DNA from: Heterodera schachtii
Taxonomy: Eukaryota > Nematoda > Chromadorea > Rhabditida > Heteroderidae
Length of the DNA: 64,000 nt
Direction: 5' to 3'
Assembly: GCA_023374025.1 (NCBI GenBank)
Contig: SIJG01000009.1
Coordinates: forward strand, 2,813,502-2,877,501
The stretch's first letter is position 1. Every line of letters starts with the position of its first letter. The translations under genes and the position numbers were made by a program. This document shows positions 33,685-45,452 of this stretch, piece by piece. The notes beneath the pieces are model-generated. The model was not told the DNA's origin. It saw nothing but the letters and a program-made list of their open reading frames with translations, and made no database searches.

Positions 33685-36150
33685 TTAAAAAACAATAATT
33701 GTTCGGTTTTCCACCCAATCACTGACCATTTTGGGCACATTGAACAGATCGGAGTTCACCGACAATTCATCAGCGGTGTGCATAACATTCAGTGTGTGGT
33801 TTCTCAATGTGCTCATGTAGCAAATGCTATTGTCCGCTTCATCAATTTCAATTTGCTCACCTGTGAAAGGAATATTTTAATTAAAATATACATATATATT
33901 TCATTAAATTTAAAAGAAAAAAATTAATAAATTAACGCTAAAATGCAATTTAATTACCATCATCGATTGTCACATGGGTGAACAGTTCCTGCGCATTACC
34001 AAAGTGTATGACAAATTGGCGATGGACATCCCGAATTTCATAGCTTAATTAAGGTATAAATCAATATACTGTAATGCTAGAGAATAGGCAAAATACACGT
34101 AACAATTATTACTAATTTAAATTGAAGAATTATGGACTTGACTCATTTTCACTTTTATTTACAATATTCCAGTAAAATTGCTCTCTTGGGTTTTCGTTAC
34201 CGTATTTTCATAAAATTGGTCTCTACCTAGTTAAATTTTCCAGTCTAATTAATTTTCATTTTTTATTACCATAAATCAGCAAATTTATTTCCGCTAACTT
34301 TTTTCTCGGTGTGACTATAGTACATCCCAGCTACCGTACCTTGTATCAGTTTTGCCATGCCAATATTCAGCGTTTGTCACTTTTTCGGCTGTCATCACTT
34401 CTTGGCATTCTTTGTAAATGTCGGCCTTAATTTGATTTTTTTTTTTTTGTATCGGAATTTCTTTTGTTTTCTGTCGGGAATTTAAGACATGGCCTTTTAG
34501 TTTCAGAATTTTTTCTTAAAATATATTTTAAAATTTGGGAAGGATGGGATCAACCAATAATAAAATAAATTGGATTGTAGAAAACTAATTAGAAAGCAAA
34601 ATAGTTTTTTTTAAATTTTGTTCAAACTAGGTTTAGATTTATTATCTTTTAGATTAATTTCCTTTTTAAAAAATCAGAAATTGCTTGGTGTTCCGTCTAA
34701 TCACTGACCATTTTGGACTCATTGAACAGCTCGGAGTTCACCGAAAATTCATCAGCGGTGTGCATAACATTCAGTTTGCGGTTGCTCAATGTGCTCGGGT
34801 AGCAAATGCTTAAGCTAAAAATTGGGTTGGAATATTTTCAAACTTTCGCTTTTTTCCCACTCTGCTGACCCTTCTTTGTCACAGCTTCCGCCATTCTTCG
34901 TGAGACGGAATTCGATGCCGAATGTTTTCGATTCCTCAGATGGGAGGCATTGGTCAAAAAGGGCGAGTTGTATATTTGCCCAGCTGCTTTTTTGGCCAGT
35001 CAATCGAACCCTATTATTAAAAAATTTTAAATTTAGTAAAAATATTTTTCATTTGCAAAAGGCTTATAACTAGGGCCGCAACTTTTAGTGACGAAAAATC
35101 TATAAATAGTTAACTAAAACATTGAGTAAAAATGCCAAAATAGTGACAAAATAGTGGCAAAAAGTGCGAAATAGAGACATAATTTCAGCCAGAAATTGAA
35201 CAAAAATAATTTTATTCACTTTGGAGTTGCAAATGAGTAGAACTGGGATTTCGAATTGGTAAAAAACCCAAAAAAATTTTTAATTAAAATTCTTGCCAAG
35301 AAAATAAATTTTTGAGAAATTTTTTCATTTCTTATGCGGGACCGGGACCGGGACGGGAATTACTGGTCCTCCGAGATCCCGGTCCCTGTAGGGCAACCGG
35401 GAACCGGGAAAAACAAGCACTGCTAAGAATGGGGGTCTGAGTGGAAAATTAGTGATAAAAATCGGAGTTAAAGGAAAAATTAAAAAAACAATCAATTGTA
35501 CAAATGGCCTAGTGGCTAATCTCTCCCATGGTTCAATCCCTCTACAGAAATTAAAATCTTTTGAATTTTCTTTTTGTATACTCATGGGTTTACTATCGAC
35601 AAAATATATGTTTAAAAGCGCGCCGAAAAAAGTGCTGTGAAAAGTAAATCTGAATTTCTAATAATATTCGATCATTTAGTTCAAAATTTATTATTGTTTG
35701 AATAATTGAAGAAAATTCGATTTAAAATTTTCATTAATTTCATTTAGGTTTAACTTTTGGGTTTTAAAAAATAAAAGTAATGTAAAAAAAAATCGAGGTC
35801 CCGGTTCCGGCTTCTCAGGTCCCGGCAAGTCCCGGTCCCGGTTTGCCCAAAATTCCCGGTCCCTCTCTACTCTAGTTACATCACATGAAAATTTTTAACG
35901 CAGAAATGCGTTTTTGACTCCTTTTTTCAAAACAATTGAACAAAAAAGAAAAAAAAATAGTTCTTCACTAAAAATCGCAGCCCTACTTTTAACTATTTGT
36001 GAGTGGTATAGTAAGATTTTCCATCAATTTTTCTTTTTTTCAATTATCTTACGGTATTGTTTGCATTTGTGAGTTGACGGCGGAGAAAAGCAGCAATAAT
36101 CCAAAAATGTTCATAAATGTAGCAAAGTAGAACAATGATTTTTCAAACAT
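33685..36150 (-). CDS. secreted protein of unknown family, 166 residues, four exons
   Basis: Minus-strand exons 36150-36053, 35010-34870, 34043-33958 and 33860-33685 keep one frame through phases 2, 2 and 1, and end in TAA. Exon 1 starts with ATG and gives a signal peptide (MFEKSLFYFATFMNIFGLLL, LFSAVNSQ). The mature part contains VRLTGQKSSWANIQLALFDQ, KTFGIEFRLTKNGGSC, YEIRDVHRQFVIHFGNAQEL, FTHVTIDDGEQIEIDEADNS and STLRNHTLNVMHTADELSVN, ending ENRTIIVF. Two N-glycosylation sequons (NHT, NRT). I do not recognise the family. It looks like a beta-rich extracellular domain, but that is a guess. The donor of exon 2 (GTCAGC) is the weakest site. Intron 1 (35011-36052) is almost wholly a hAT-like MITE, and intron 2 holds a second copy of the last exon. 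Confidence 0.7.
34697..34812 (-). pseudogene. duplicated copy of the last exon of the secreted-protein gene
   Basis: It encodes SICYPSTLSNRKLNVMHTAD then EFSVNSELFNESKMVSD followed by TAG, parallel to SICYMSTLRNHTLNVMHTAD in the real last exon (33685-33860). It lacks the preceding GEQIEIDEADN part and has an early stop where the main copy reads SDWVENR. Lies inside intron 2. An alternative terminal exon is possible, but I see no in-phase acceptor. Confidence 0.6.
35071..35985. mobile_element. hAT-like MITE with TAGGGC ends, fills intron 1
   Basis: Ends TAGGGCCGCAACTTTTAGTG and inward from the right TAGGGCTGCGATTTTTAGTG. Flanks CTTATAAC (35063-35070) and CTTTTAAC (35986-35993) agree at 7 of 8. 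Subterminal GGGACCGGGACCGGGA arrays, and a tRNA-like head near 35503. Occupies 915 of the 1,042 bp of intron 1 of the secreted-protein gene. Confidence 0.75.
35503..35545 (+). repeat. tRNA-derived promoter remnant
   Basis: TGGCCTAGTGG (box A form) and GGTTCAATCCC (box B form) lie only about 18 bp apart, too close for an active tRNA. A fuller copy is on the minus strand at 55010-55072. Probably a SINE head carried in the element. Confidence 0.5.
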
Positions 36151-36727
36151 TTTTATCCAAATTTTCTAATAATTAAAAATGATATTAAAATGACTTTTCT
36201 TAATCGGCGAGTCAATCAAATTCTGTGTGCACAACACTGTCCAATGGATGAAAAAATGTGCTGTTGTGAAGAGATGGACAAATTCAAATCGGACACTGAA
36301 TCATGATTAGAGACCGATTTTAGAGGCATATGGCATTATCATGCCTTTTTTGGCACTTTGCCATTTTGGTGCCTTTTTTGACGTTTTTATCCGAAAAATT
36401 CCATTAAAAATGCAATAAAATCGGGAAAATACACCACTAAGATGATTCGAAAAATTTTCAGAAAATACACCCCTAAGAATTGAAAAATTTTCTCAAAAAT
36501 GTTCGCCTTTCTTGACAAAATTTTAGGTTTAAAAATTTTCCTTACTCGAAAAAATTATAAAAATTAATAACCATTTAAATAACCAAAATTATGTTTTTTG
36601 ATTAAGTTTTACGTGTTTTGCTTTCTAAAAAGCATTAATAAAAATTTTAAGTGCCCTTTTCATGCCTATTTGAGGATTTTTGTGTCTTTTTTTACGTTCT
36701 CTATTCTATGAGTCATGACTGAGGCGG
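36151..36727. other. stretch with a partial TAGAGACCG repeat
   Basis: TAGAGACCGATTTTAGAGG at about 36309 and CGTTCTCTA near 36700 look like ends of the same family as the 41.3-kb element, but no good target duplication is seen. A possible promoter for the secreted-protein gene lies just above 36150. Confidence 0.4.
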
Positions 36728-37105
36728 ACTCGCTCAGTTGGTCCTTCACGTTTGGGCCTCAGCATGTTTTTCCACTATAACTTTTTTTTTCTTGGTCATC
36801 CAAGTCCAACAATCTTGGAAAGCGCTTAACATGCTTTATTAGCCTTACAAAAAGCGAAAAGATTTTCAAGCCTTGGAAAAAATTTATTAAGAAGAAACTC
36901 CAAAAATTTAGATTTTTTTTTTTGCAATTTTCACGTATACCTTATTTGGTAATTGTCTAATCGCGAAGCAATATCTTAGAAAAAGCTTCTAAGCATCTTA
37001 AGCTTTCGAATTATACTGAGTTTGTTGGATTTGGATTACAAAAAAAAGTTATAGCCAAAAACATGCTGGGGCCCAAACGATGACGGCCAAACTGAGGTAA
37101 ACCGG
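36728..37105. repeat. fold-back repeat, relative of the 18.4-kb copy
   Basis: Arms about 36729-36795 and 37039-37105 are inverted (CAGCATGTTTTTCCACTATAA against TTATAGCCAAAAACATGCTG). The outer text CGTTTGGGCCTCAGC is shared with the 18.4-kb element. Confidence 0.6.
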
Positions 37106-37571
37106 ACTGAGGTTATTTTTTGGCACAAAAAAAATGTGAAATGGGAACCAAAATAGGCACAAAAAAACACAAAAAGGTACGAAAAATTGAAATAAGTGAA
37201 TAAGTTTTTTTTTCACCGAAAGTTATACTGGCATTGAATTTTAATGTCTTTTAAAAAAGTTATTTGGGTTTATCAAGTAAGATTAATATTTTTTTTTACA
37301 ACGAAATGGTGAAAATTTCAAAAAAATCATTTAAATTTTCTTTCAAATTTCTGATTTTTTTTTGTTTGTTTCTTATTAATCATATGCTTGTCAAAAAGTT
37401 CAGCTCGGTTGGCCCACGGGAAGTAAGAGAAATGAAAAAAATGGGTGACCTTATAATTTTGTTACAGATTATATAAAATTTTTTAGTTTTCAATCAAAAA
37501 TAATACAAATGTAACAATTGAATATTTAAATGCTACCGACTACGCCTACGGATTTCTAATCCGTTTTGAAG

Positions 37572-38667
37572 GAAAAAGCCAAAATATGGACTTTGAATTG
37601 GGCCACCATCGTTTCGTACAATGTTCATTGCCAATTTGTTTTTCTCGTCTGGGTGGTCTCCCATTCCCCTACGACCATTCCCCTGCCCGCTTTCTCTCGC
37701 ATTTTTCTCGCTCAAATTGCTGCCAAACGTCTGTTATCTGTCGGCAAATGTTTTTTCGTTTTGTCCTCTAAAATCCATTGCTAAGGGAGAGAAAGAAAAC
37801 AACTGCGCCGTCCCATTTGTTTTTTTGCCAATTTTCCACTCTCGCCCGGCGGGCGTTCTTCATGTCTTTTTCCCGATTCTCCATTCTCTCATTTTCATGT
37901 CATTCTCTCGCTTTCACAAGAGCGGAAATTGTGTTGGCTCCGCCGTTTCCACAAAAATTGGACACAAATAAAAGAATAGATGGAAAATATTGGAAAAAAT
38001 GAACAGGGAAGAACTATCGAAGCGATTGTTTCTTATGTGTAATATTATTTTAAAAAATATATTTGTTTATATAAAAAGCAAGATAATTGAAATTTTATGT
38101 CAGAATACAAATCAGAACGAAATTACAAAAAATTTTCCGGCGGCGCTTATCGGCACCGCCGGTCTCTTTCCCCTCGCCCATTTCCGAAATTTTTTTTTGG
38201 AAAAATGTGCCATAAAAAATTTTTAAAAATCAGATTTTCTAATCCCAAATGCACTGAAATTTACGTTTTGCTTATTTCCACCCCAAAATTGTAATCGACA
38301 ATGGGAGGTGAAAAATACATTATTTAATACAATATGATTGAATAAATTGTAAAAATAACTGATTTGAAGCAATTTCGCAAAATGTGCTAATTTTCGATCA
38401 TAAAATTCTCCGCCGCCTTTGGCACGGCTTTCACTGCTGCCATTGGTTTGGCTTCAAATTGGCAATATTGGCATAATATGAAATTAGAATTAAATTATTT
38501 ACTTGGGCTCTTTTTGTCATTGGCTTTGGCAGCTGGGGATTTTTTGTCTAAATTATTTAAATTTTAATTATTAATAATAATAATTACCATTTTTAGGCGC
38601 TCCTTTCCCTTTGGCTGGCTTAGCTTTTTTGTCTAAAATTCAAAAATTAAATCTTTAAATTTAAATT
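37572..38667. repeat. 1.1-kb block, inverted copy of 48175-49266
   Basis: Base by base where compared, it is the reverse complement of 48175-49266 with almost no differences (coordinates add to about 86,839). The block includes the last three exons of the Lys-rich secreted-protein gene, a palindrome copy (38137-38162) and a GA/CT-biased part. Such identity points to a recent duplication or gene conversion. A 116-residue open frame inside is repeated with it and is probably not coding. Confidence 0.9.
38387..38632 (-). pseudogene. 3' exons of the Lys-rich secreted-protein gene, duplicated
   Basis: Minus-strand copies of exons with KKAKPAKGKGAPKN, KKSPAAKANDKKSP and KPMAAVKAVPKAAENF. No leader exon lies upstream (38.7-39 kb), so it is a partial copy. 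The sequence has not yet diverged. Confidence 0.75.
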
Positions 38668-40692
38668 TTCTCCATTTTTAAGTTTTGATCGGTTCAAAAA
38701 CTTGTTTAACCATTTCGCGAATGGAGACATTTTTTTGTGCTTACAAATTAGCTCCTCGAGACGAATAAACTTTTTAATGCTACACGATTGGCACGGATAC
38801 TTTAAAATATGTGTATGTCATTTAATATTATTATTTTTCTCTTAATGAATCTTTTGGAGCATTCATATTTTTGGCTTTTATGTAATTTACGATTAAATTC
38901 TTAATTTACTTTTAGGATATTATAATTTTCCTTTTTTTATTCAAATATTTTAATTATTTATTTTTAAATTATAATAATTATTTAAAATGAAATTAAAATA
39001 AAGGATTGAAATTATATATAAATTTCTGAATTAGAAATTTATATTTTTAAATTAAAGATTTTATTGATATGGATATTAGTTAACTCTTAATTAAGAAATT
39101 TTTATACTTAAAGCTATTAATTCAAAGATTATTAAGCATAAAAGTTTTCACGCATTAATTTCTTCAATTGAAAACCGAGTCATTTTAATTTTATTTTTTG
39201 GTGATTTGATTTTTCATCCGTCGGTATTTTAAAATTCCTTCGGCTAATAATAATAAATTCTGATTTAAATTAAATTCACAGAGCCGAAACAATTGGTACA
39301 CTGAAAAATTAAATATACAAAAATTGTCAAATTATTTTTATTAAAATATATTTATTTTCTTTTGACACTAATATTCAGTTATGCTATCCTTTAATAAAAA
39401 ATGTATTTATTTTAAAAAATAAAAATTTTCTAGTCAAATTTTTGTTTTTAGTTTGAATTTGAAAATTCAAACAAAGCTTTTAAACTGAAAACAAAATTAA
39501 ACCTTTATTCATATGCCAATCTTTAAATTTATAAAATTAAATTTTTTTCTTTTAGAGTTGGATTTATTGCCATCCTAGTTTCCTAGGCCATAATCTACAT
39601 ATTAGAATTAAACAGAAAGGCTTCTGGAAGAAAACCCAGTAGAGACTGTACAAACAGACCAGGAACAGCCAAAATTGAATACGGTAGCCGAAAAAAAGCA
39701 TTTTACAAATACAAGGCGAAATTGTTTCAAAACAACGATCAATAGCCAAAGCTGACTTTCGAAAAAATTAGTTTATATATTCTATTATTCGATACAGAAT
39801 GGTTGACTTCCATTGTGAATTTTTAATATTACGCCCCCATAAATAATTTAAAAAATCAGTAATATATGAGTCTTTTTCTTAAATAAAAATAAGCAAAAAA
39901 TGATAAAGCACTTTCATGCTTCTTGTCGTCCTCTTCGCTCTCCTCAACGTGCGTTCTTTTCTTTTCGTTTCTTTGAAAACACACAGAATTGTGGTCTATG
40001 CTTTTTTGATCTAAAATTAATTGTTTTTGGGCGGATAATTGTGAGTTGTTATTTTAAAAGCATATACATATCAATAAATTTTTTTATAAAGAATTTAAAA
40101 TTTTGCTGTTTTAGCGCAAAATTATACTTATCACTATGTTTTATTTTGCTTTTTTTAAATAGTACGAACTTAATTATACAAAGAATGCATTAATTCGGTG
40201 TAATAATATCGGTATTTAATCTGGATTTTTTTGTGGCTTTTGACTAAAAAATATTTATGCGCAAAAATCACTGTAATTCGGATATTTCCATAAAATTCGA
40301 ATTTTGTCCTTTTTTTACATAGCATTTCAATTTTGTCATCCCGGTTCCAAAAAATGTATGTGTTGCTAAGTGATTTTTGTGAGATAGTTAAGGGAAAGGA
40401 AGGGAAAAGGGATGATGGACCGAAATTATTTTCTTTCAGCAGACCTTCTGGTTTTTCTTTGTTTGTTTTTTATTATTCATATGCTTGTTCAAAACTTCAG
40501 CTCGGCTGGCCCAACAATTTTTAGTTATCAATCAAAATTGAAAATAAAATTAAATGCTCCCGGCTACACCTATGTATTTTGTAAATAACGTTTCTTTTAG
40601 TAAAATTTTTGAAGATTTAAACCTATTTTCTACTTTTCCATTAAATATTTGTATATACATGAATAGAATGGACAAAAATATGTATATGTTAT
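38668..40692. other. AT-rich intergenic stretch
   Basis: No gene supported. A minus-strand hydrophobic frame at 39564-39749 and a plus frame at 39900-40193 have no splice or domain support. Confidence 0.4.
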
Positions 40693-41058
40693 TCCTGTTC
40701 ATTTTTTCCAATATTTTCCATCTATTCTTTTATTTGTGTCCAATTTTTGTGGAAACGGCGGAGCCAACACAATTTCCGCTCTTGTGAAAGCGAGAGAATG
40801 ACATGAAAATGAGAGAATGGAGAATCGGGAAAAAGACATGAAGAACGCCCGCCGGGCGAGAGTGGAAAATTGGCAAAAAAACAAATGGGACGGCGCAGTT
40901 GTTTTCTTTCTCTCCCTTAGCAATGGATTTTAGAGGACAAAACGAAAAAACATTTGCCGACAGATAACAGACGTTTGGCAGCAATTTGAGCGAGAAAAAT
41001 GCGAGAGAAAGCGGGCAGGGGAATGGTCGTAGGGGAATGGGAGACCACCCAGACGAGA
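40693..41058. repeat. third, partial copy of the duplicated block
   Basis: Same orientation and near-identical to 48831-49196 (offset 8,138), about 365 bp. Ends sharply after ACCCAGACGAGA. Confidence 0.88.
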
Positions 41059-41322
41059 GCACTTAAATTGTCTAAGTAGCTTTTTATGCGGATATACGAT
41101 TTTTAATTACTCCATTTTTTCTAGGCTTAAATCTAATGCCGATTTTCGGCACTCAGATAATTTTAGCGCTCATGTAAGGATAAATCGAAAATATATCGTC
41201 AATTAGGATTATAACAAATGTTGTACCTTTATTTTTAAATCAAGGTATACTAATTTAATTTTTAAAAATAGTTTTTAGAATAAACATTTTGTTTAAGGAT
41301 AAATCGCAAATGATATCATAAA

Positions 41323-42830
41323 TAGAGACCGCATTTTGAGGCAAATGCCTTTTTTTTCTGCGCACTAGTTTCGATATATTAAGAATAAATAACACATTTT
41401 CCACTTGGTTTGAGCCTTCTACGTTGACTTTTATTATGCCTTTTTTTGCCTTTTTCGGGATTTTCGTGCCTTAAATGCCTTTTTTGGCATTTTGCCGTTT
41501 TGGTGCCTTTTTTGACGTTTTTTTCAGATTTTGATGCCTTTTTTGGTCTTTTTTTTCCGGAAAATTCCATTAAAAATGGAATAAAATCGCGAAATACACC
41601 ATTAAGAAATGACTTGAAAAAATTTCAGAAAATACACCCCTAAGAAATAAAAAATTTTCTCAAAAATTGATCGCCAAAATTCATTTTTTTTCTTGATAAT
41701 AAATTTTAGGTTTAAAAATTTTCCTTATTCGAAAAACATTATTAATAAATGACCAAAATTAAGTTTTTTTTTTTGGTTAAGTTTTACGTGTTTTGCACCT
41801 TAAAAAACCTTAGAAAAAATTTTTTAATGCCTTTTTTCATGCCTTTTTCGGGATTTTCGTGCCTTTTTTTCAATTTTTGGTGCCTATTATAGCAGGGTTA
41901 CCCTTTGTCCTTATTTGTAAGATTTGTCCTGATTTCAGCTCTTTGTCCTTATTTTAGTCTTACTTTTTTGGACTCAGAGAGAAATTTAGATTTTAAATGT
42001 TAATTTTTGAAAGAAATGTTTTTTTGAAGCGAATTAATATCCAAAGTCTTACTTTTGCTTAATTTATTTACTCATATGCGTGGTCCAGTGGACTATATAA
42101 TCTTGGTTATGTTCTTCATTTTATCGTTGGTTCAGTGCCCTTCCAAGAAAATTTTTTTCTTCTAATTTTTCAAAATTATTCCTTTATCGATGGGAATTCA
42201 ATCATAATTCTAAATTTAAAATCAAAAATATTGTCATTTTTGACTAAATCTATTAACAAAGTGCACTAAAATTTCAAAACAAAATCTGTTAAAAATTGCA
42301 CTTAAATTTTAAAATTTTTTCCCGGCTGCGCCTATTCTTTAATTTACTCAAAAACAGCGAAAAAAAATACGAGAATTTTCTTGAAGTAGAAACAGTGAAA
42401 AGGTGGCAAAAATTTTCCCGTCGGCGACTATCGGCGCCGCAGTGCCACAAAATTCTCCTAAGATTTAAAAAGATGACCTAAGATTTGCCATGGGCCTTTT
42501 TTGGTGAAAATTTTTTACCAAGTCGCGCTAAATTACAAAAAATTTTCCTGCGGCGCCTATCGGAACCGTTGGATCAAATCCCCTTGCTCATTCCTCAAAT
42601 TTTTTTTTGTAAAAAGCACGCCGAAAAAAATTGCTAAAAATCATATTTTTTGATCCGAATGAACTGAAAATAATTTACAAATTGCTTATGTTTTCCAAAA
42701 AATGTCCTTATTTTTGACCCTAAAATCTTATTTTTGTCCAGCGATGTCCTTATTTCGGAAAATTTTCAAGGGTAACCCTGTATTATAGTGCCTTTTTCGC
42801 GATTTTTGGTGCCTTTTTTTGCGGTCTCTA
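41323..42830. mobile_element. hAT-like element with TAGAGACCGC ends, 8-bp target duplication
   Basis: Ends TAGAGACCGC and GCGGTCTCTA, flanked by ATCATAAA at 41315-41322 and 42831-42838. The interior repeats the phrases TTTTTTGGC...GTGCCTTTTTT. Interrupted by another element (41893-42780); without it the length is about 612 bp. No open frame. Confidence 0.85.
41893..42780. mobile_element. nested hAT-like MITE with CAGGGTTACCC ends
   Basis: Ends CAGGGTTACCCTT and AAGGGTAACCCTG, flanked by TATTATAG at 41885-41892 and 42781-42788. Subterminal repeats of TTTGTCCTTATTT on both sides in opposite orientation. Two degenerate palindrome copies inside (42418-42441, 42547-42572). Inserted into the 41.3-kb element, so it is the younger of the two. 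Confidence 0.9.
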
Positions 42831-42916
42831 ATCATAAATCTTCTCTAGGCATTGTGAGTGAGAATGTATAACAGCACTTGAATTTTGGCGATTTTAAATT
42901 ATAGCCTTTTTTTTCA

Positions 42917-44515
42917 TCATTGCTTCTCCTGCAACAGTTGTACAATCTGCTCATGTTTCACTTTGCTGTCCTCGTCCGGCGCTTGTTCCGCCTGCTCTTG
43001 CGCAATTCACACCGCGTCTTTGCCCTCAGCGTTTGTCTCATTAACATTCGCACAGCGGTTCAGCAGAAGCTGAAAATTGAATTTAATAATTTCCGCCAAA
43101 TTTTTAAGTGTTCATTAGTCATCGATTTCTGATTGGCTCGAGTTCAAGAATAAGTTTAATGGCCATTTTCATTATAAATGAATACATATGGGTACTCTTC
43201 AGGGTCCTGCCCTGGACTCAAAAGCTTAAAACCGTCCAAAGTGGGTTTTAGTGAACAAAATTATAAACTCTTTCTTTTTGCTTACCTGGTCTAAAAAAAT
43301 AACAATTATAATAACACTTTAAAAATTTTAATATTTCAATTAAAATAATCATTTTATTTATTAAAATACTTTTTGGTACTGAAATGATCCCTCTTTGGCC
43401 ATTTAGGCTCACCACGATTTCAAACATTTTAAAGCCCAATAAGTAAGGCGTCAAAATAGTTGTACTAGTTTTTGAAAACAATTTAGAGCGTGCTGGGTCG
43501 TTTCTTAAAAACTGCCAAGTTGTAGAAAAATAAAAAATGTAAGACATATTAATTCGTAACTTGACTCAATTTAAACCAAATTAATATTTCATGGTGTCAT
43601 TCAATAGCTTTATGTGTATCTATCAGAATATTAATTTTCAAAATTTTTAAAAATAGTATTAAAAAAAATTATTGGCATAAAATTTCATAAAACAGAAGGG
43701 TTTTTCCATAACTTTTTTGAAACCCAATGAAATTTTAAAGATAAAAGAGAATTTTGAGAAGCAATTAGATTAAAATTTTCTTTTTAGAATTTCAAGTCGT
43801 CTATTTAATCTATTTATCTTTAAAATTTCAAAAAAATTCATTTGGCTTCAAAAAAGTTATAGTCAAACAATTCTGACTTAAGATTTTTTGAAATTTTATG
43901 ACCATAACTTGTTTAATTCTTAAGTAAAAATTTTCGGAAAATCATATTCTGATAGATAACAATTAAAGCTATTGAATAACAGCATGAAATATTAATTTGG
44001 TTGAAATTGAGCTAAGATACGAATTTATATGTCTTACATTTTTATTTCTCTATCCCTTGGCACTTTTTAAGAAACGACCTAGCACCAATTTAGAGCACCT
44101 CGTGAAAGTTTAGTCCAATTTATATGATAAATAAATTAAAATTTTTACGCAAGAAAAAATTGTTAAATATGTATGTAAAATTATGCAATAAATAAGCCTA
44201 AAAACCTAAATTATGCTTATTTGTTAGAACATTAAAGTTTTGAATTTCTAAAATTAGTTCCGGGCCAAGGGAATTGATTAATTTGGCTATATTTTTGAAA
44301 AAAAAAAAATTAATTTTTGGAAGAAAAACAAATTCGCTGCTGTGAGTGAGTATGACCTTCACAATTTCGGTGATCCCCGTCATTATGGCCATTTGCAGCA
44401 GAGTGTTGCCGCTCGATGTGTCCTTGGCGTTCACATCCGCGCCGCCGGCCAAAGCGCCCAAAAGACTGCCAATGTCACCGCCTTTGACCGCGTTGAACAG
44501 CGTGGACAGAATGTC
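42917..44515 (-). pseudogene. ankyrin-repeat gene copy with in-frame stop
   Basis: Minus-strand exon 44515-44357 encodes LFNAVKGGDIGSLLGALAGG then ADVNAKDTSSGNTLLQMAIM and TGITEIVK. Exon 43069-42917 encodes LLLNRCANVNETNAEGKDAV, a TGA (bases 43007-43009), then IAQEQAEQAPDEDSKVKHEQ and a tail. The paralogue at 18.9-19.7 kb has VQIAQ where this copy has V-stop-IAQ, and the second exons are the same length (153 nt). The last helix of the repeat is therefore lost. A MULE-type MITE sits in the intron. Upstream exons may lie at 45.0-45.8 kb. Confidence 0.78.
43489..44086. mobile_element. 598-bp MULE-type fold-back MITE
   Basis: Flanked by AATTTAGAG at 43480-43488 and 44087-44095 (perfect 9 bp). 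Ends CGTGCTGGGTCGTTTC and inward from the right GGTGCTAGGTCGTTTC. Inverted arms include TGATAGATA/TATCTATCA. Lies in the intron of the ankyrin pseudogene. Confidence 0.92.
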
Positions 44516-44649
44516 CTACAGAAAGGGACAGAAAGTCGGAATTGTAATAAAAAAAATAATTTATAGAGAGACAGACATAAATGATAAAACTCGAAAATAA
44601 GCGCAAAAAGGATATAGAAATCCCAAGGCGTCGGGGGGCGGGTGGCTAA

Positions 44650-44860
44650 AGCACCCCCCCCCCCCCCCTCACGAAACCAAAAAAAAAGTAAAAATTTTCA
44701 GCAGTCTTAGTAGTAACAGATACGCCACCTCTGTAGATTGACACTAATTAGAAGTGACAGGTGATCCGAAACCCAAACCTATTGGTCGTTTTCAAATTTA
44801 ATTTTGGTAAAGGAGGAAATTTTGATTGATTTTAAATGTGACAGATGGGGGGGGGGGAAT
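44650..44860. repeat. C run and G run in low-complexity spacer
   Basis: C run about 44655-44668, G run about 44846-44854. Confidence 0.7.
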
Positions 44861-44989
44861 TCAAATAAAAATTTTTTGATTGGTCCCCGATGAAGTGTGG
44901 ACGAGATCAGCGACAAAAAGTCCACGGAAAGTGTCGCTTTACTTAAGGCTAAAGACCAAACAATATTTTAAATTGTCCCTTTCCGTTGT

Positions 44990-45245
44990 TCACCTATTAA
45001 ATTTGCAAACAAAAACAGTCTGTCGGGGACTCATTTTGGCTTTGAGCAAAAAGTGCGCCTGACATATTGACCACACTGAACAGCCAATGCCACGGTCGGC
45101 CAAATTTGTCAAAATAGGGCGATGGCGCGGCATTTGGCGTTTTGTCGTCGCCGCCGTCAATCTTTTTGATGTGATCTTTGCAATCAGCAGCAACTGATCC
45201 GTTTTCCGAATTGTCTATGATGATGGAAAAATACAGATTATTCAT
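44990..45245 (-). CDS. possible exon, unknown protein
   Basis: The minus-strand frame from an ATG at 45245, or from a CATAG acceptor, reads DNSENGSVAADCKDHIKKID, GGDDKTPNAAPSPYFDKFGR and PWHWLFSVVN, ending in TAA near 45000. The composition looks coding. It could be an upstream exon of the ankyrin pseudogene or a separate gene. Family not recognised. Confidence 0.35.
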
Positions 45246-45452
45246 TTTCCATCAAAAACTGCGATTTGTACGAATTCCAAAATTGGCAAATATTTTTTTA
45301 AAAGCCCATGCCACGCTGTAACAAGAAATGTTGTTTTCTTAACTCGAAAGTAATGCTATTTTGGATATGTCATGTTTGTTTGAAACATTCGGCAAATTTA
45401 CACCAAAATTTTTGATTGTTTGGATGAAAACAGAAATTGGCCCAAAATAAAT

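Noticed and set aside
39564..40193. Hydrophobic open frames on both strands
   Set aside because: No splice partners, no recognisable domain, AT-rich composition like the surroundings.
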